Shown: in pieces, positions 35,704-43,356 of the stretch
Position numbering within the stretch: the stretch's first letter is position 1
Layout of the letters: the number at the start of each line of letters is the position of its first letter
Origin: Mucilaginibacter sp.
Lineage (GTDB): Bacteria; Bacteroidota; Bacteroidia; Sphingobacteriales; Sphingobacteriaceae
Direction of reading: 5' to 3'
DNA length: 64,000 bases
Assembly: GCF_028287845.1 (NCBI RefSeq)
Contig: NZ_JAQBOW010000078.1
Coordinates: forward strand, 1 to 64,000
Translations under genes and position numbers: made by a program
The notes under the pieces: generated by a model
Told to the model about the DNA's origin: nothing
Database searches by the model: none
Seen by the model: the letters and a program-made list of their open reading frames with translations, nothing else

Positions 35704-36690
35704 TTAACTAATAATTATGGATGATTTATCTATCCGTGGTTGCTGTCCGCCGCGTAAAATGGTATTACCTTCAAATTTCTGGCTTTGGTCTATTACATTA
35801 GTGATTGATGCAAAATCAGCCTCATCAATCTGGCCGCTTTGCGCGAACGCTGTTATGGCGTTGCGATAGGTTATCAATTCAATATCCGCATCACTAATAC
35901 CGCGAATCTTCATCAGGGCAGCCGTTTTCGGTACAGCCAGCGGGTCGCTTATGCCCCAATCGGCAGCCGAGTTTACCATGATACGTTCTGAGCCGTATTG
36001 TTTGGCAATCTCTACCATACGCTCATTACCCATTTTAGTAAAGGGATAAATAGTAAATGCCGCCCAAAAGCCACGGTCCAATACATCCTTAACCGTTTCT
36101 TCATTGTTATGATCTACAATAACTTTATACGGGTCAAGGCCGTGCTCAATAGCAATATCCATACTGCGTTTAGTGCCGCCTTTTTTATCGCGGTGCGGGG
36201 TATGTATCTGTACCGGCAGACCAGATTCTTTTGCCAATTCCAGTTGCAGGCGGTAATATTTTTCTTCGGCAGGGGTTTGGTCGTCAAAGCCAATTTCGCC
36301 AATACCTACCACGCCTTCTTTATAAACAAACAGGGGCAGTATTTCCATCACTTGTTCGGCTAAGGCTTCATTATTTGCTTCGCGCGAGTTTAGGCCGATG
36401 GTGCAATAATGCTTAATGCCAAATTGTGATGAACGGAACCTTTCCCAACCAATCAAGCTGCTGTAATAATCTCTAAAACTATCAATGCCGGTACGTGGCT
36501 GACCCAGCCAAAAAGCCGGCTCTATTAAGGCAACAACGCCCGCGTCGGCCATGGCCTGGTAATCATCCGTAGTACGCGAGGTCATGTGAACGTGCGGATC
36601 AAAAAATTTCATGCCTTTTATGCCGTCCAGGCTCACAGGCGGTGATAAGGGCTCGGATTTTACTTCTTCAAACGAATGGGTGCAACACAT
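35704..36690 (-). CDS. eboB: TatD-family metal-dependent hydrolase EboB
   Basis: A 328-residue TIM-barrel hydrolase. Metal ligands are visible: FFDPHVHMTSR (HxH), VGIGEIGFDD (Glu), PVQIHTPHRDK (His), KVIVDHNNEET (His) and MVNSAADWG (Asp). The TatD family hydrolyses DNA ends or small metabolites; EboB proteins keep the site but their substrate is unknown. No signal peptide. It lies 13 bases after eboA and one base before eboC. Confidence 0.88.
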   Translation of the reverse strand: MCCTHSFEEVKSEPLSPPVSLDGIKGMKFFDPHVHMTSRTTDDYQAMADAGVVALIEPAFWLGQPRTGIDSFRDYYSSLIGWERFRSSQFGIKHYCTIGLNSREANNEALAEQVMEILPLFVYKEGVVGIGEIGFDDQTPAEEKYYRLQLELAKESGLPVQIHTPHRDKKGGTKRSMDIAIEHGLDPYKVIVDHNNEETVKDVLDRGFWAAFTIYPFTKMGNERMVEIAKQYGSERIMVNSAADWGISDPLAVPKTAALMKIRGISDADIELITYRNAITAFAQSGQIDEADFASITNVIDQSQKFEGNTILRGGQQPRIDKSSIIIS

Positions 36691-36703
36691 ATCTTTCTAT
36701 ATT

Positions 36704-37552
36704 TTATTTGCCAGTTAAAGTATCCCAGCTTAAGTTCTTGTTTTCAATTGCTGTTGTCAGCTCAGGGTATTTATTTAATAGCTCTTTTGCAGGCTGGTAG
36801 TTTGATGCGGATATAGCCAATGCCCCGGCTTTCCTGTCAACCAAATTCCCGTCATCAAACAGGCGTTTTATATCTTCAAAAAGTTTATCATCAATAAATT
36901 TACCAACTAATCTCCACAAATTCGGATTTACTTCGCGTTTGGCGGCCCAGCGCTCGTGAGCGTAATCACTTAATACGTAGGCCAGATCTTTATTTGCGCG
37001 GCTATCAATACCTATTATTTTGCCAATTTCCTTATCGGTAAAAAATGCTTTCAGCACCAACTGATTCCAGGCGCTTTGGTCGAGGTTTTGGGCGGGATAA
37101 GGGTTTTGATACATAATGGCTTCCAGTACAGACCCAATATTGCTGCGTATGCCTTCCGAACATCGTTTAACCCATATCTCGGGATAAGCCAACAATGGTA
37201 AGGTTGAGTACAGCGCGACTAATTCGCCCATCTCGGCGGCTAAAAACAAGCTTTCTATTTTGCGGAAATATTCATTTTTATTGGCAGCATCTAAATTCAA
37301 CAGCAAGTAAGCGCGCCCCAACCTATCTATGCTCCATCCATCTACAGCAAAACCGGGAAGGATGGCATTTAGCTGTTCCGTTTGCTCTTTGCTGATATTA
37401 ATAATTGCCTTACCCGTTTTTCGCGGCAGCAATACAAACGATGTATTTAACGCGCGTTCCTCTTCCAGCCAATTCAAAACATCGGGCGCAACATTGGCCC
37501 GTATAATATCCTTTATTATTAGTCTGATCTCTTCCACTTTATAATTATACAT
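36704..37552 (-). CDS. eboA: EboA domain-containing protein
   Basis: A 282-residue soluble, helix-rich protein. Typical stretches are LPRKTGKAIINISKEQTEQL, LGRAYLLLNLDA, EIWVKRCSEGIRSNIGSVLE, AIMYQNPYPAQN, VLKAFFTDKEIGKIIGIDSR and LSDYAHERWAAKREVNPNLW. EboA is the marker of ebo clusters and has no known catalytic activity; the helical repeats suggest a scaffold. It overlaps the preceding small membrane protein by 8 bases, so it is translated from the same message. Confidence 0.88.
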   Translation of the reverse strand: MYNYKVEEIRLIIKDIIRANVAPDVLNWLEEERALNTSFVLLPRKTGKAIINISKEQTEQLNAILPGFAVDGWSIDRLGRAYLLLNLDAANKNEYFRKIESLFLAAEMGELVALYSTLPLLAYPEIWVKRCSEGIRSNIGSVLEAIMYQNPYPAQNLDQSAWNQLVLKAFFTDKEIGKIIGIDSRANKDLAYVLSDYAHERWAAKREVNPNLWRLVGKFIDDKLFEDIKRLFDDGNLVDRKAGALAISASNYQPAKELLNKYPELTTAIENKNLSWDTLTGK

Positions 37553-37919
37553 GCATCACCACCAAATAATCAATAATCAGCGCTGCGGATATGATGAGCA
37601 GGCCAAAAAACTCGCGGGTGTTTTCAATAAATGGTTTTTCGGCCTGCATGGTTTCTACCAGGCTTGGCTGTTTGTATTTAACTATCCAATCGCGCACTCC
37701 GTCTTTGGCAAAAAACAGGATGATGGCATAAATAAGGTAAAAAACAATCAACCCTAAATAAACCGATGGATAATATTTACCAAAAACAGCTAACCCGCAG
37801 CACGCGGCTACAGCAACGTAAATAGGCACCCAAAGATACCAGTCAATATCATTGAGGTTCAGGTACGCAAATACCAAAAACGACAGGCAAAAAATAACGT
37901 TAATAATTATGAAGATCAT
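37545..37919 (-). CDS. transmembrane 220 (TMEM220) family protein heading the ebo operon
   Basis: A 124-residue membrane protein with four helices: IIINVIFCLSFLVFAYLNL, LWVPIYVAVAACCGLAVFG, YLGLIVFYLIYAIILFFA and LLIISAALIIDYLVVMH. The NLNDIDWYLWVPIY segment after helix 1 is typical for TMEM220. Position and 8-base overlap with eboA make it the first gene of the operon. Its function is unknown; it could help the EboC membrane component. Confidence 0.82.
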   Translation of the reverse strand: MIFIIINVIFCLSFLVFAYLNLNDIDWYLWVPIYVAVAACCGLAVFGKYYPSVYLGLIVFYLIYAIILFFAKDGVRDWIVKYKQPSLVETMQAEKPFIENTREFFGLLIISAALIIDYLVVMHV

Positions 37920-38058
37920 AGCACTGATTTTTTCAACAAGGTTATTTAAAAAAAAGCGATATCCAATAATTTATGGGTACGCAGGTTTATCAGGATGTAA
38001 AATTAATGTACAAATGCCTAACTATACTATATTAATGCAAGGATTCTGTAAAAATATT

Positions 38059-38120
38059 GAGGTGAGGGGGGAAGTGAAGGGTAAAAAGTAGAAGGTAAAA
38101 GGCGAAAGGTAAAAGGTTTA
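38059..38120. repeat. polypurine tract with GAAGGTAAAAGG-type repeats
   Basis: About 60 bases almost all purine on the + strand: GAGGTGAGGGGGGAAGTGAA followed by GGTAAAAAGTAGAAGGTAAA and AGGCGAAAGGTAAAAGGT. The unit (G/A)AAGGTAAAAGG is loosely repeated. Mirror-like purine tracts can form triplex DNA. Confidence 0.7.
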
Positions 38121-38143
38121 TGTGGATAAAACTGGCTGTCCCA

Positions 38144-38181
38144 GACTGTCCCAACTGTATTCACGTGTCCCTGGGACAGTC
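38144..38181 (-). terminator. hairpin after the cfa gene
   Basis: A 10-bp perfect stem (GACTGTCCCA with TGGGACAGTC) around an 18-base loop, 18 bases past the stop of cfa. No clear T run. Confidence 0.55.
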
Positions 38182-38198
38182 AATTGCTTCTAAAAGCT

Positions 38199-39314
38199 TT
38201 ACCTAACCGATTGATATCCTTTTAAACTACTCTGTTTAGTTAAAACTATTTGCCAAAGCTGATTTTTGCGTACCCTGAATGATACGGCGCTTACGGTCAG
38301 GTAATACCGCCACATACGATGAAAGGTTTCATTGTAATCTTTACTAATGGCTGGCCAGCTCTGCTCGAAATTCTTTAACCATTCTACCAATGTGCGGTCA
38401 TAGTATAAACCAAAGTTATGCCAGTCTTCCAAAACAAATACAGGCTCAATAGCGGTTGCTATTTGTTTGGCCGACGGCCGCATGCCGTTAGGAAAAATGT
38501 ATTTGTTTATCCATGGGTCGGTACTGGTTTCCGTAGTATTGCCGCCGATGGTATGCAGGAGAAAAATACCGTCGGTTGTTAAACTCGCTGAAATTTTTTC
38601 CATGTACGCGCTGTAGTTTTTATAACCAACATGCTCAAACATACCTACCGAAACTATCCTGTCAAACTGTTCATTTAAATCGCGGTAATCCTGCACCCTT
38701 ATGTCAACCGGTAATCCCTTGTTAATTTCACGGGCAATTGTCGCCTGTGGTTCTGATAGGGTTACACCAACTACTGATACGCCATACTTTTCGGCGGCGT
38801 ACTTAGCCAGGCCACCCCAGCCGCAGCCAACATCCAACAGGCGCATACCGCTTTCTAACTTTAGTTTACGGCATATCAGGTCAAGCTTTGCTTCCTGGGC
38901 CTCATCTAAAGTTTGCGCGTTTTCCCAGTACCCGCAGGAGTATATCATTCGCTTATCCAGCATTTTTTTATAAAGGTCATTACCAATATCATAATGCTTA
39001 TAGGCTACTTCTTTTGCTTTTTCCTTGGTTTGCTGGTTAAATAAACGTGCTTTTAATACGGTTAATATCGTACCCAAATCAATAGGGATCCTCCCATCCA
39101 TTTGATTTACCAGTATCCTGAAAAAAAGCCCGTCCAGATCATCGCAGTCCCACCAGCCTTCCATGTAACCCTCGCCCATTCCCAAAGAGTTTTTATTTAG
39201 GATACGGTCATATATTTTTTCATTATTCACCCTTATATCCCAGGGATCATTGCCATTTATTTTGATCCCGGCTACATTGAATAAGTGTTCAATAATTTGT
39301 TTTGGAGAGCCCAT
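38199..39314 (-). CDS. cfa: cyclopropane-fatty-acyl-phospholipid synthase
   Basis: A 371-residue SAM-dependent methyltransferase that adds a methylene bridge to unsaturated acyl chains of membrane lipids. The family N-terminus (about 1-95, NSLGMGEGYMEGWWDCDDLD) precedes the catalytic domain: YKHYDIGNDLYKKMLDKRMI, YSCGYWENAQTLDEAQEAKL, the SAM motif LLDVGCGWGGLAKYAAEKYG, VSVGMFEHVGYKNY (active-site region with Glu and His) and HTIGGNTTETSTDPWINKYI. Length matches E. coli Cfa (382). It stands between the ebo operon and the CLC gene, 72 bases from the latter, on the same strand; cotranscription with the fluoride-regulated gene is possible. Confidence 0.92.
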   Translation of the reverse strand: MGSPKQIIEHLFNVAGIKINGNDPWDIRVNNEKIYDRILNKNSLGMGEGYMEGWWDCDDLDGLFFRILVNQMDGRIPIDLGTILTVLKARLFNQQTKEKAKEVAYKHYDIGNDLYKKMLDKRMIYSCGYWENAQTLDEAQEAKLDLICRKLKLESGMRLLDVGCGWGGLAKYAAEKYGVSVVGVTLSEPQATIAREINKGLPVDIRVQDYRDLNEQFDRIVSVGMFEHVGYKNYSAYMEKISASLTTDGIFLLHTIGGNTTETSTDPWINKYIFPNGMRPSAKQIATAIEPVFVLEDWHNFGLYYDRTLVEWLKNFEQSWPAISKDYNETFHRMWRYYLTVSAVSFRVRKNQLWQIVLTKQSSLKGYQSVR

Positions 39315-39386
39315 GCTGTCAATCTGTTAGTAACAAAGTAACAAAAATAAATTTGGCATGATGAAAGAGATCAATGTGATCACTTC

Positions 39387-40760
39387 TTACTTAGTTATCT
39401 TATACTTTACCAATTTTCCGCTCAGATAATTTGGTCTTTTACTGCTTGTGTCGGAAATAATTTTGTCCGGCGATTTCTCCTCGAAAATTTTAGGGACAGC
39501 AATTCGTTGCGCACTGTATATACCCGAGTTACCGCTAAAAAAATAGGCCGTAAAACAAGCAACTGCAAAAAACAAAGCATACTCACCACCAAAAAGCTCA
39601 ATACCCATAATGGTACAAGCCAATGGTGTGTTGGTTGCCCCGGCAAAAACAGCAATGAAGCCCAACGCGGCAAACAAACTAACGGGTGCATTCATTAATA
39701 CAGATAAGGTATTGCCCAGCGTTGCGCCAATATAAAATAGCGGGGTTACCTCGCCGCCTTTAAAGCCGGTGCCCAGGGTTATGGTAGTATAAATGGTTTT
39801 CCATAGCCAGCTCCAGGTATCGGCACCGCCGGCATTAAAAGCCGATGGTATGGTAACCGCCCCCGCGTGTTCTGCATCTACCCCTAAACTTAAATAATCA
39901 GGCTTGCCAATAATAAATGTTAGTGAGATAATTATTAATCCGCCCAATGCCGGTATGGCCCACTTTGGGAAGATGAATTTATTGAACAGGTTTTTAACGC
40001 CATGAACAGACTCTGCAAATAGCAAGCTGGTTAACCCAAAAGCTATGGAGGCAATAATAACTTTAGCCAGCAGCAACAAATCAAACGGCAAATAATCAGC
40101 AAACAAATGCTGACCAGCCGGTACAATTTCAATATGATAGGCGGTGTGATGAATACCCCATGCCGCAACGGTTATATCGCCCACTATGCCTGCAACCAGG
40201 CAGGGGATCAAAGCATTGTATTGAATGCGGCCCAGCGTTAATACCTCCATAGCAAATATTGCCCCGGTTAGGGGTGTGCCAAATACCGCCCCAAACCCGG
40301 CTGCTATGCCTGCGGTAAGTATAATACGGGTATCGGCAGCATTTAATTTAAACCAGTTGCTAAATAATTGCGCAATGCTGCCCCCCATTTGTACAGCCGT
40401 ACCCTCGCGCCCTGCCGAGCCGCCAAACAGGTGCGTTACAACGGTAGCTAATAATACCAGTGGTGCCATACGCTTGGGTACGCCGCCACCGGGCTCATGT
40501 ATCTCGTCCATGATAAGGTTGTTTCCCTTATCAGATGATTTACCATAATATTTATAGGTGAAGTAAATGGCTATACCGGCCAAAGGCAGCGCATATAAAA
40601 TTTCGGGATGAGCAAAGCGGAAATGTATGGACCAGCTAAGCAGCCATAAAAACAGGGCCACCATACTGCCTATAGCAATTGCTATGGGTAGCGTAATCAA
40701 CGTCCAGCGGATTAAATGTTTTAGGATAGCTAAGTGTGTGGTGGTAAATATTTTTTTCAT
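39387..40760 (-). CDS. CLC-type anion transporter, probably fluoride-specific (CLC-F)
   Basis: A 457-residue CLC protein with about ten or more helices. Filter motifs are GSAGREGTAVQMGG and TGFKGGEVTPLFYIGATLGN; canonical chloride CLCs have GREGP, whereas GREGT and GGEVTPLF are features I associate with the CLC-F clade, proton-coupled fluoride exporters. The C-terminal EIxG-like AGATNTPLACTIMGIELFGG is kept. No CBS domain. The fluoride riboswitch directly upstream strongly supports fluoride export as its job. The start at 40760 lies 7 bases after an AGGA site controlled by that riboswitch. Confidence 0.9.
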   Translation of the reverse strand: MKKIFTTTHLAILKHLIRWTLITLPIAIAIGSMVALFLWLLSWSIHFRFAHPEILYALPLAGIAIYFTYKYYGKSSDKGNNLIMDEIHEPGGGVPKRMAPLVLLATVVTHLFGGSAGREGTAVQMGGSIAQLFSNWFKLNAADTRIILTAGIAAGFGAVFGTPLTGAIFAMEVLTLGRIQYNALIPCLVAGIVGDITVAAWGIHHTAYHIEIVPAGQHLFADYLPFDLLLLAKVIIASIAFGLTSLLFAESVHGVKNLFNKFIFPKWAIPALGGLIIISLTFIIGKPDYLSLGVDAEHAGAVTIPSAFNAGGADTWSWLWKTIYTTITLGTGFKGGEVTPLFYIGATLGNTLSVLMNAPVSLFAALGFIAVFAGATNTPLACTIMGIELFGGEYALFFAVACFTAYFFSGNSGIYSAQRIAVPKIFEEKSPDKIISDTSSKRPNYLSGKLVKYKITK

Positions 40761-40766
40761 GGTTAT

Positions 40767-40866
40767 ATCCTACAAAAATAAGCACGGCTATGCCGCGGGT
40801 TAATAAATTTTTGTAGGCGCCATCAGCTTTTTTAGGGCGGTTGAGTAGGAAGACACCATTTCCGTT
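40767..40866 (-). ncRNA. fluoride riboswitch (crcB motif) with Shine-Dalgarno-masking stem
   Basis: Read leftward, the aptamer runs GGAAATGGTGTCTTCC (40864 to 40849), CAACCGCCC, TAAAAAA, then GCTGATGGCGCCTAC (to 40813). Features of the crcB motif are the GGAA/TTCC stem, the ATGG core, the CCGCCC segment and the closing CTGATGGCGCCTAC. The loop GGTGTC can pair with GGCGCC (two G-T wobbles), the known pseudoknot. The 3' strand CCTACAAAAAT (40817-40807) also pairs perfectly with ATTTTTGTAGG (40779-40769), which contains the AGG of the ribosome site 7 bases before ATG 40760. Fluoride binding should therefore free the ribosome site. Confidence 0.88.
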
Positions 40867-40928
40867 TGTTAAAACCAAAGTTAGGGATTAAATTTAAATA
40901 AGAAACATTTTATAAATCCCGCCCAACT

Positions 40929-41129
40929 TTATAAAACCTCCGGCACATAATACTTCTTAACCAAAGCCGCTACTTTATGGCGTATATGTGTAGAAATGTC
41001 TTTTTCCCATTTTAAATTATAGGTGCCGTTATCTTTTTTTATAACAGTGAAATAATCCTTCAGATCGCCGTTTATTTCGCTGGAGTTATTTATACCTATT
41101 TGTACAATTGCTTTATCAAATTCATCCAT
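40929..41129 (-). CDS. small conserved-looking protein of unknown function
   Basis: A 66-residue acidic-basic protein (MDEFDKAIVQIGINNSSEIN...). No signal peptide, membrane helix or known motif. Predicted to have a beta-hairpin core (DYFTVIKKDNGTYNLKWEKD) and an amphipathic C-terminal helix. It lies alone upstream of the riboswitch. Codon use looks normal for the region, which is the main reason to call it a gene. Confidence 0.6.
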   Translation of the reverse strand: MDEFDKAIVQIGINNSSEINGDLKDYFTVIKKDNGTYNLKWEKDISTHIRHKVAALVKKYYVPEVL

Positions 41130-41188
41130 GGTTAGTTGTTTTATTAATTGATTAATCTATTCATATACTTTATCGCTTTGTTAAGCTT

Positions 41189-41231
41189 GCGGCGATTACT
41201 CACACTGACATCGCTATGCTCGTCGACCCTG
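41189..41231. repeat. dispersed intergenic repeat, copy A
   Basis: The core TTACTCACACTGACATCGCT continues as ATGCTCGTCGACCCT. It matches copy B at 42598-42671 in about 33 of 40 positions and, like it, lies just past the 3' end of a leftward gene (the amidase). Confidence 0.65.
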
Positions 41232-41244
41232 GTCCAACAAAGTG

Positions 41245-42072
41245 CTACTGCACCGCCGTCTTAACCTTATACTCTTTAAGCGCACTCATTATTACCTGTA
41301 CAATTTCATCCTGTCCGGCGTCTGATGTAAGGTAATCTTCATCAACAGGGTTATTAATAAAGCCGGTTTCTATCATTACAGCAGGCATGGCGCTGTGGGC
41401 CAAAACAAGTATCCCTTGTTCTTTTACACCAATGGTTTGCCTGCCCTGGGTCTTAAATTCTTTATTAAGCAAATCGCCAAACATAATGCTTTGCTTACGA
41501 TATTTCTGCATATAAGCGTTTAGCAAAATGCGGTTTACCGGGTCATTCTCGTCATAGCTTTTATACTTAGTCTGGTAATCTTTTTCAATCAGGATAGAGG
41601 AGTTTTCGCGAATGGCTTCCAGTTGCTCTTTAACGCGGTGATAACCATATACCAGCATCATAGTACCTTTTTGTTTATGGCCGCTATAGCCCGTACCTTC
41701 TGGTGATGAATTACAATGGATAGAAATAAATAAATTGCCATTGTTCGCATTTGCAATCTCTGATCTTCTATCCAGCGCTATAAAAGTATCATCGGCGCGC
41801 GTCATTACCACATTAACGCTACTCATTTGTTCCTGCATGGCCCTGCGTAGTTTTTTGGCGATAGCTAACGCCACGGTTTTTTCGGTAACATGCAGGCCAT
41901 GCGTGCCGGGGTCCTTACCGCCGTGACCGGCGTCTATCACCACTGTTTTAAAACGAAACGTGCTCTTTTTTGAAGAATCTGGTGGGTTGGTAAATGAGTT
42001 TAATAAGATAAATAATACCAGCAATGCGCTGTTTAGTAGTAGTACCTGTAAACTTCTGGTGGTTTTATTCAT
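41245..42072 (-). CDS. N-acetylmuramoyl-L-alanine amidase
   Basis: A 275-residue amidase_3 enzyme that cleaves the bond between muramic acid and the peptide stem, mainly in cell division and wall turnover. Zinc ligands and active site: VVIDAGHGGKDPG (His), SIHCNSSPEG (His) and PAVMIETGFINNPVDE (catalytic Glu); EKTVALAIAKKLR supplies the conserved Glu after the first motif. One N-terminal hydrophobic segment (LLLNSALLVLFILLNSF) acts as signal or anchor. It follows the Fur-family gene by 19 bases on the same strand, so some read-through is likely. Confidence 0.92.
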   Translation of the reverse strand: MNKTTRSLQVLLLNSALLVLFILLNSFTNPPDSSKKSTFRFKTVVIDAGHGGKDPGTHGLHVTEKTVALAIAKKLRRAMQEQMSSVNVVMTRADDTFIALDRRSEIANANNGNLFISIHCNSSPEGTGYSGHKQKGTMMLVYGYHRVKEQLEAIRENSSILIEKDYQTKYKSYDENDPVNRILLNAYMQKYRKQSIMFGDLLNKEFKTQGRQTIGVKEQGILVLAHSAMPAVMIETGFINNPVDEDYLTSDAGQDEIVQVIMSALKEYKVKTAVQ

Positions 42073-42091
42073 TTAGCCGATAAGGTATGAT

Positions 42092-42526
42092 TCATGCTTC
42101 TTTATTATTGTTGCATTTTGGGCATAGACCGGTAGCACTCCAACTAAATCCTTCTACTTTAAATCCGGCAGGGAGCTTTACGGGTTGTACATCCAGATCA
42201 TCAAGGCAATATACTTTTTTGCAAGATGTGCAATTAAAATGCAAATGCTCGTCATGATGATCATGCTCGGCACAATCTGATGAGCAAAGGGCATAATTAG
42301 CGGTCCCATTCAAATCAAATACTTTATGAATAATGCCCTTTTCTTCGAATGCGCTTAGTATACGGTATAGCGTAACCCGGTCAACATCGCCAATAACACT
42401 TTCCAGGTCGGGCTGTGAGATAGCAACACTTTTGGCAGACAGTAATGACAATACCCTTAGCCTGGGCTCTGTCCGTTTTAACTGGTGCCTTTTTAATAAA
42501 TATTCAAACTGTTGATTATTGTTCAT
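42092..42526 (-). CDS. Fur-family transcriptional regulator, probably Zur-like
   Basis: A 144-residue metal-dependent repressor. The N-terminal winged helix (about 1-80) includes LRVLSLLSAKSVAISQPDLE and RVTLYRILSAFEEKGIIHKV. The C-terminal dimerisation domain has CSSDCAEHDHHDEHLHFNCT followed by CKKVYCLDD and CPKC, the Cys4 structural zinc site. The many His residues before HLHF are the regulatory metal site. Zinc rather than iron sensing is suggested by the neighbouring MerC gene and by the palindrome upstream of it, but is not proven. The gene lies 170 bases downstream of merC on the same strand; a TAATTTTG box (42539-42546) suggests its own promoter. Confidence 0.88.
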   Translation of the reverse strand: MNNNQQFEYLLKRHQLKRTEPRLRVLSLLSAKSVAISQPDLESVIGDVDRVTLYRILSAFEEKGIIHKVFDLNGTANYALCSSDCAEHDHHDEHLHFNCTSCKKVYCLDDLDVQPVKLPAGFKVEGFSWSATGLCPKCNNNKEA

Positions 42527-42538
42527 TGGTTATCCCTA

Positions 42539-42546
42539 CAAAATTA
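42539..42546 (-). promoter_or_regulatory. candidate -7 box of the Fur-family gene
   Basis: TAATTTTG on the coding strand fits the Bacteroidota consensus TAnnTTTG and lies 13 bases upstream of the ATG. No TTG at the usual -33 spacing was found, so this is tentative. Confidence 0.35.
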
Positions 42547-42597
42547 CTAAGAATTAGCGGAATTGTTTGCTTTGCAATCAGTAATCAATTACAAACA

Positions 42598-42671
42598 GCG
42601 CGCCGTTTACTCACCCTGACACCGCTACGCTTGCCGACCCTCTCTTCCGCAAGCGGGAAAGAGGGTTGTTT
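42598..42671. repeat. dispersed intergenic repeat, copy B, with hairpin
   Basis: The copy holds TTACTCACCCTGACACCGCT ACGCTTGCCGACCCT and then an imperfect hairpin of ACCCTCTCTTCC with GGGAAAGAGGGT. It sits 24 bases past the merC stop, so it may end the merC transcript. Confidence 0.65.
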
Positions 42672-42694
42672 TTAGTAAGTAATCGCGGCTTTGC

Positions 42695-43123
42695 TCAATG
42701 CTCCTCGTTATGTGTATGTTTTAAATGAAAAAACTGGTTGCTATTATTGCATATACCCACATATTTAAAATTTACAAAATGTGCAAAAGCTATGGTTAAA
42801 CCTCCGGAAGGGACAACAATAGCCTCTATCAAGCCTCTTAAATATATATGACCGGTTATTACCAATGTAAAACCTGCAAACAGTAATAATAATGGCAATG
42901 CCTTGCGATGGGTACTGAAGTATGACATAAAAATTGATGACACGCCTAATAGTAAAGCTAATATAATCATGCCCCACTCAAACCACGGGTTAGCCAAAAA
43001 ACTTAACCCAACCAAAGGCAAAAAGGTAATTAGCATAGGCACAATAGCGCAATGTATAGCGCATAGTGTAGAAGCAGTCATACCTATGCTATCCAGTTTA
43101 GATCTCAGTTTTTTTGCTGTCAT
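42695..43123 (-). CDS. MerC-domain membrane protein
   Basis: About 142 residues from ATG 43123 (MTAKKLRSKLDSIGMTASTL). I chose this start rather than the frame start at 43147, because it removes an odd MHLRYICN extension and leaves the palindromic operator outside the gene. Four membrane helices are visible, the first with the paired cysteines of MerC, ASTLCAIHCAIVPMLITFLP. MerC proteins move heavy metals (mercury, zinc) across the inner membrane. The C-terminus ends in HLKHTHNEEH, a short His-rich tail that could bind metal. Regulation by the adjacent Fur-family repressor is likely. Confidence 0.85.
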   Translation of the reverse strand: MTAKKLRSKLDSIGMTASTLCAIHCAIVPMLITFLPLVGLSFLANPWFEWGMIILALLLGVSSIFMSYFSTHRKALPLLLLFAGFTLVITGHIYLRGLIEAIVVPSGGLTIAFAHFVNFKYVGICNNSNQFFHLKHTHNEEH

Positions 43124-43127
43124 GTTG

Positions 43128-43135
43128 CAAATATA
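43128..43135 (-). promoter_or_regulatory. candidate -7 box of merC
   Basis: TATATTTG on the coding strand is a full match to TAnnTTTG. The G lies 4 bases before the A of ATG 43123, so the transcript would start at or next to the start codon (leaderless). Confidence 0.45.
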
Positions 43136-43139
43136 ACGC

Positions 43140-43160
43140 AAATGCAACTTTATTGCATTT
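43140..43160. promoter_or_regulatory. 21-bp palindromic operator upstream of merC (candidate Zur/Fur-family box)
   Basis: AAATGCAA and TTGCATTT, exact inverted arms with a 5-base spacer, lie just upstream of the merC -7 box. A further GTTGCA/TGCAAC pair overlaps (43124-43149). The position inside the core promoter suits a repressor, and the nearest regulator gene is of the Fur family. Confidence 0.55.
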
Positions 43161-43173
43161 TATTTATTAATAT

Positions 43174-43181
43174 TATATTTG
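43174..43181 (+). promoter_or_regulatory. candidate -7 box for the rightward response regulator transcript
   Basis: TATATTTG on the + strand, 175 bases upstream of the response regulator gene. No other good box is nearer to the gene. Confidence 0.3.
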
Positions 43182-43356
43182 CTTGACAGTATAATTACTT
43201 AAAAGTTAAAGCCTTACGCTATAGCTTTTTAAAATTAAGTTTATGTATTATTGTTTTTTGTTAATTTATTATCAAGCAAAATAAAATTGTTTTTTTTATA
43301 TTTACAACATATAGGAGTACTAACCTTTTAAACCCCAGTCCGTATAAACCCAATAT

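Larger units (their letters stand above)
37920..38198. other. leader of the ebo operon and 3' region of cfa
   Basis: The promoter for the ebo operon should lie here, but no TAnnTTTG box is clear. The region carries the polypurine tract and the hairpin listed next. No gene is seen. Confidence 0.45.

Noticed and set aside
40636..40878. An 80-residue leftward open frame over the CLC gene start
   Set aside because: It covers the fluoride riboswitch and the first codons of the CLC gene in another frame.
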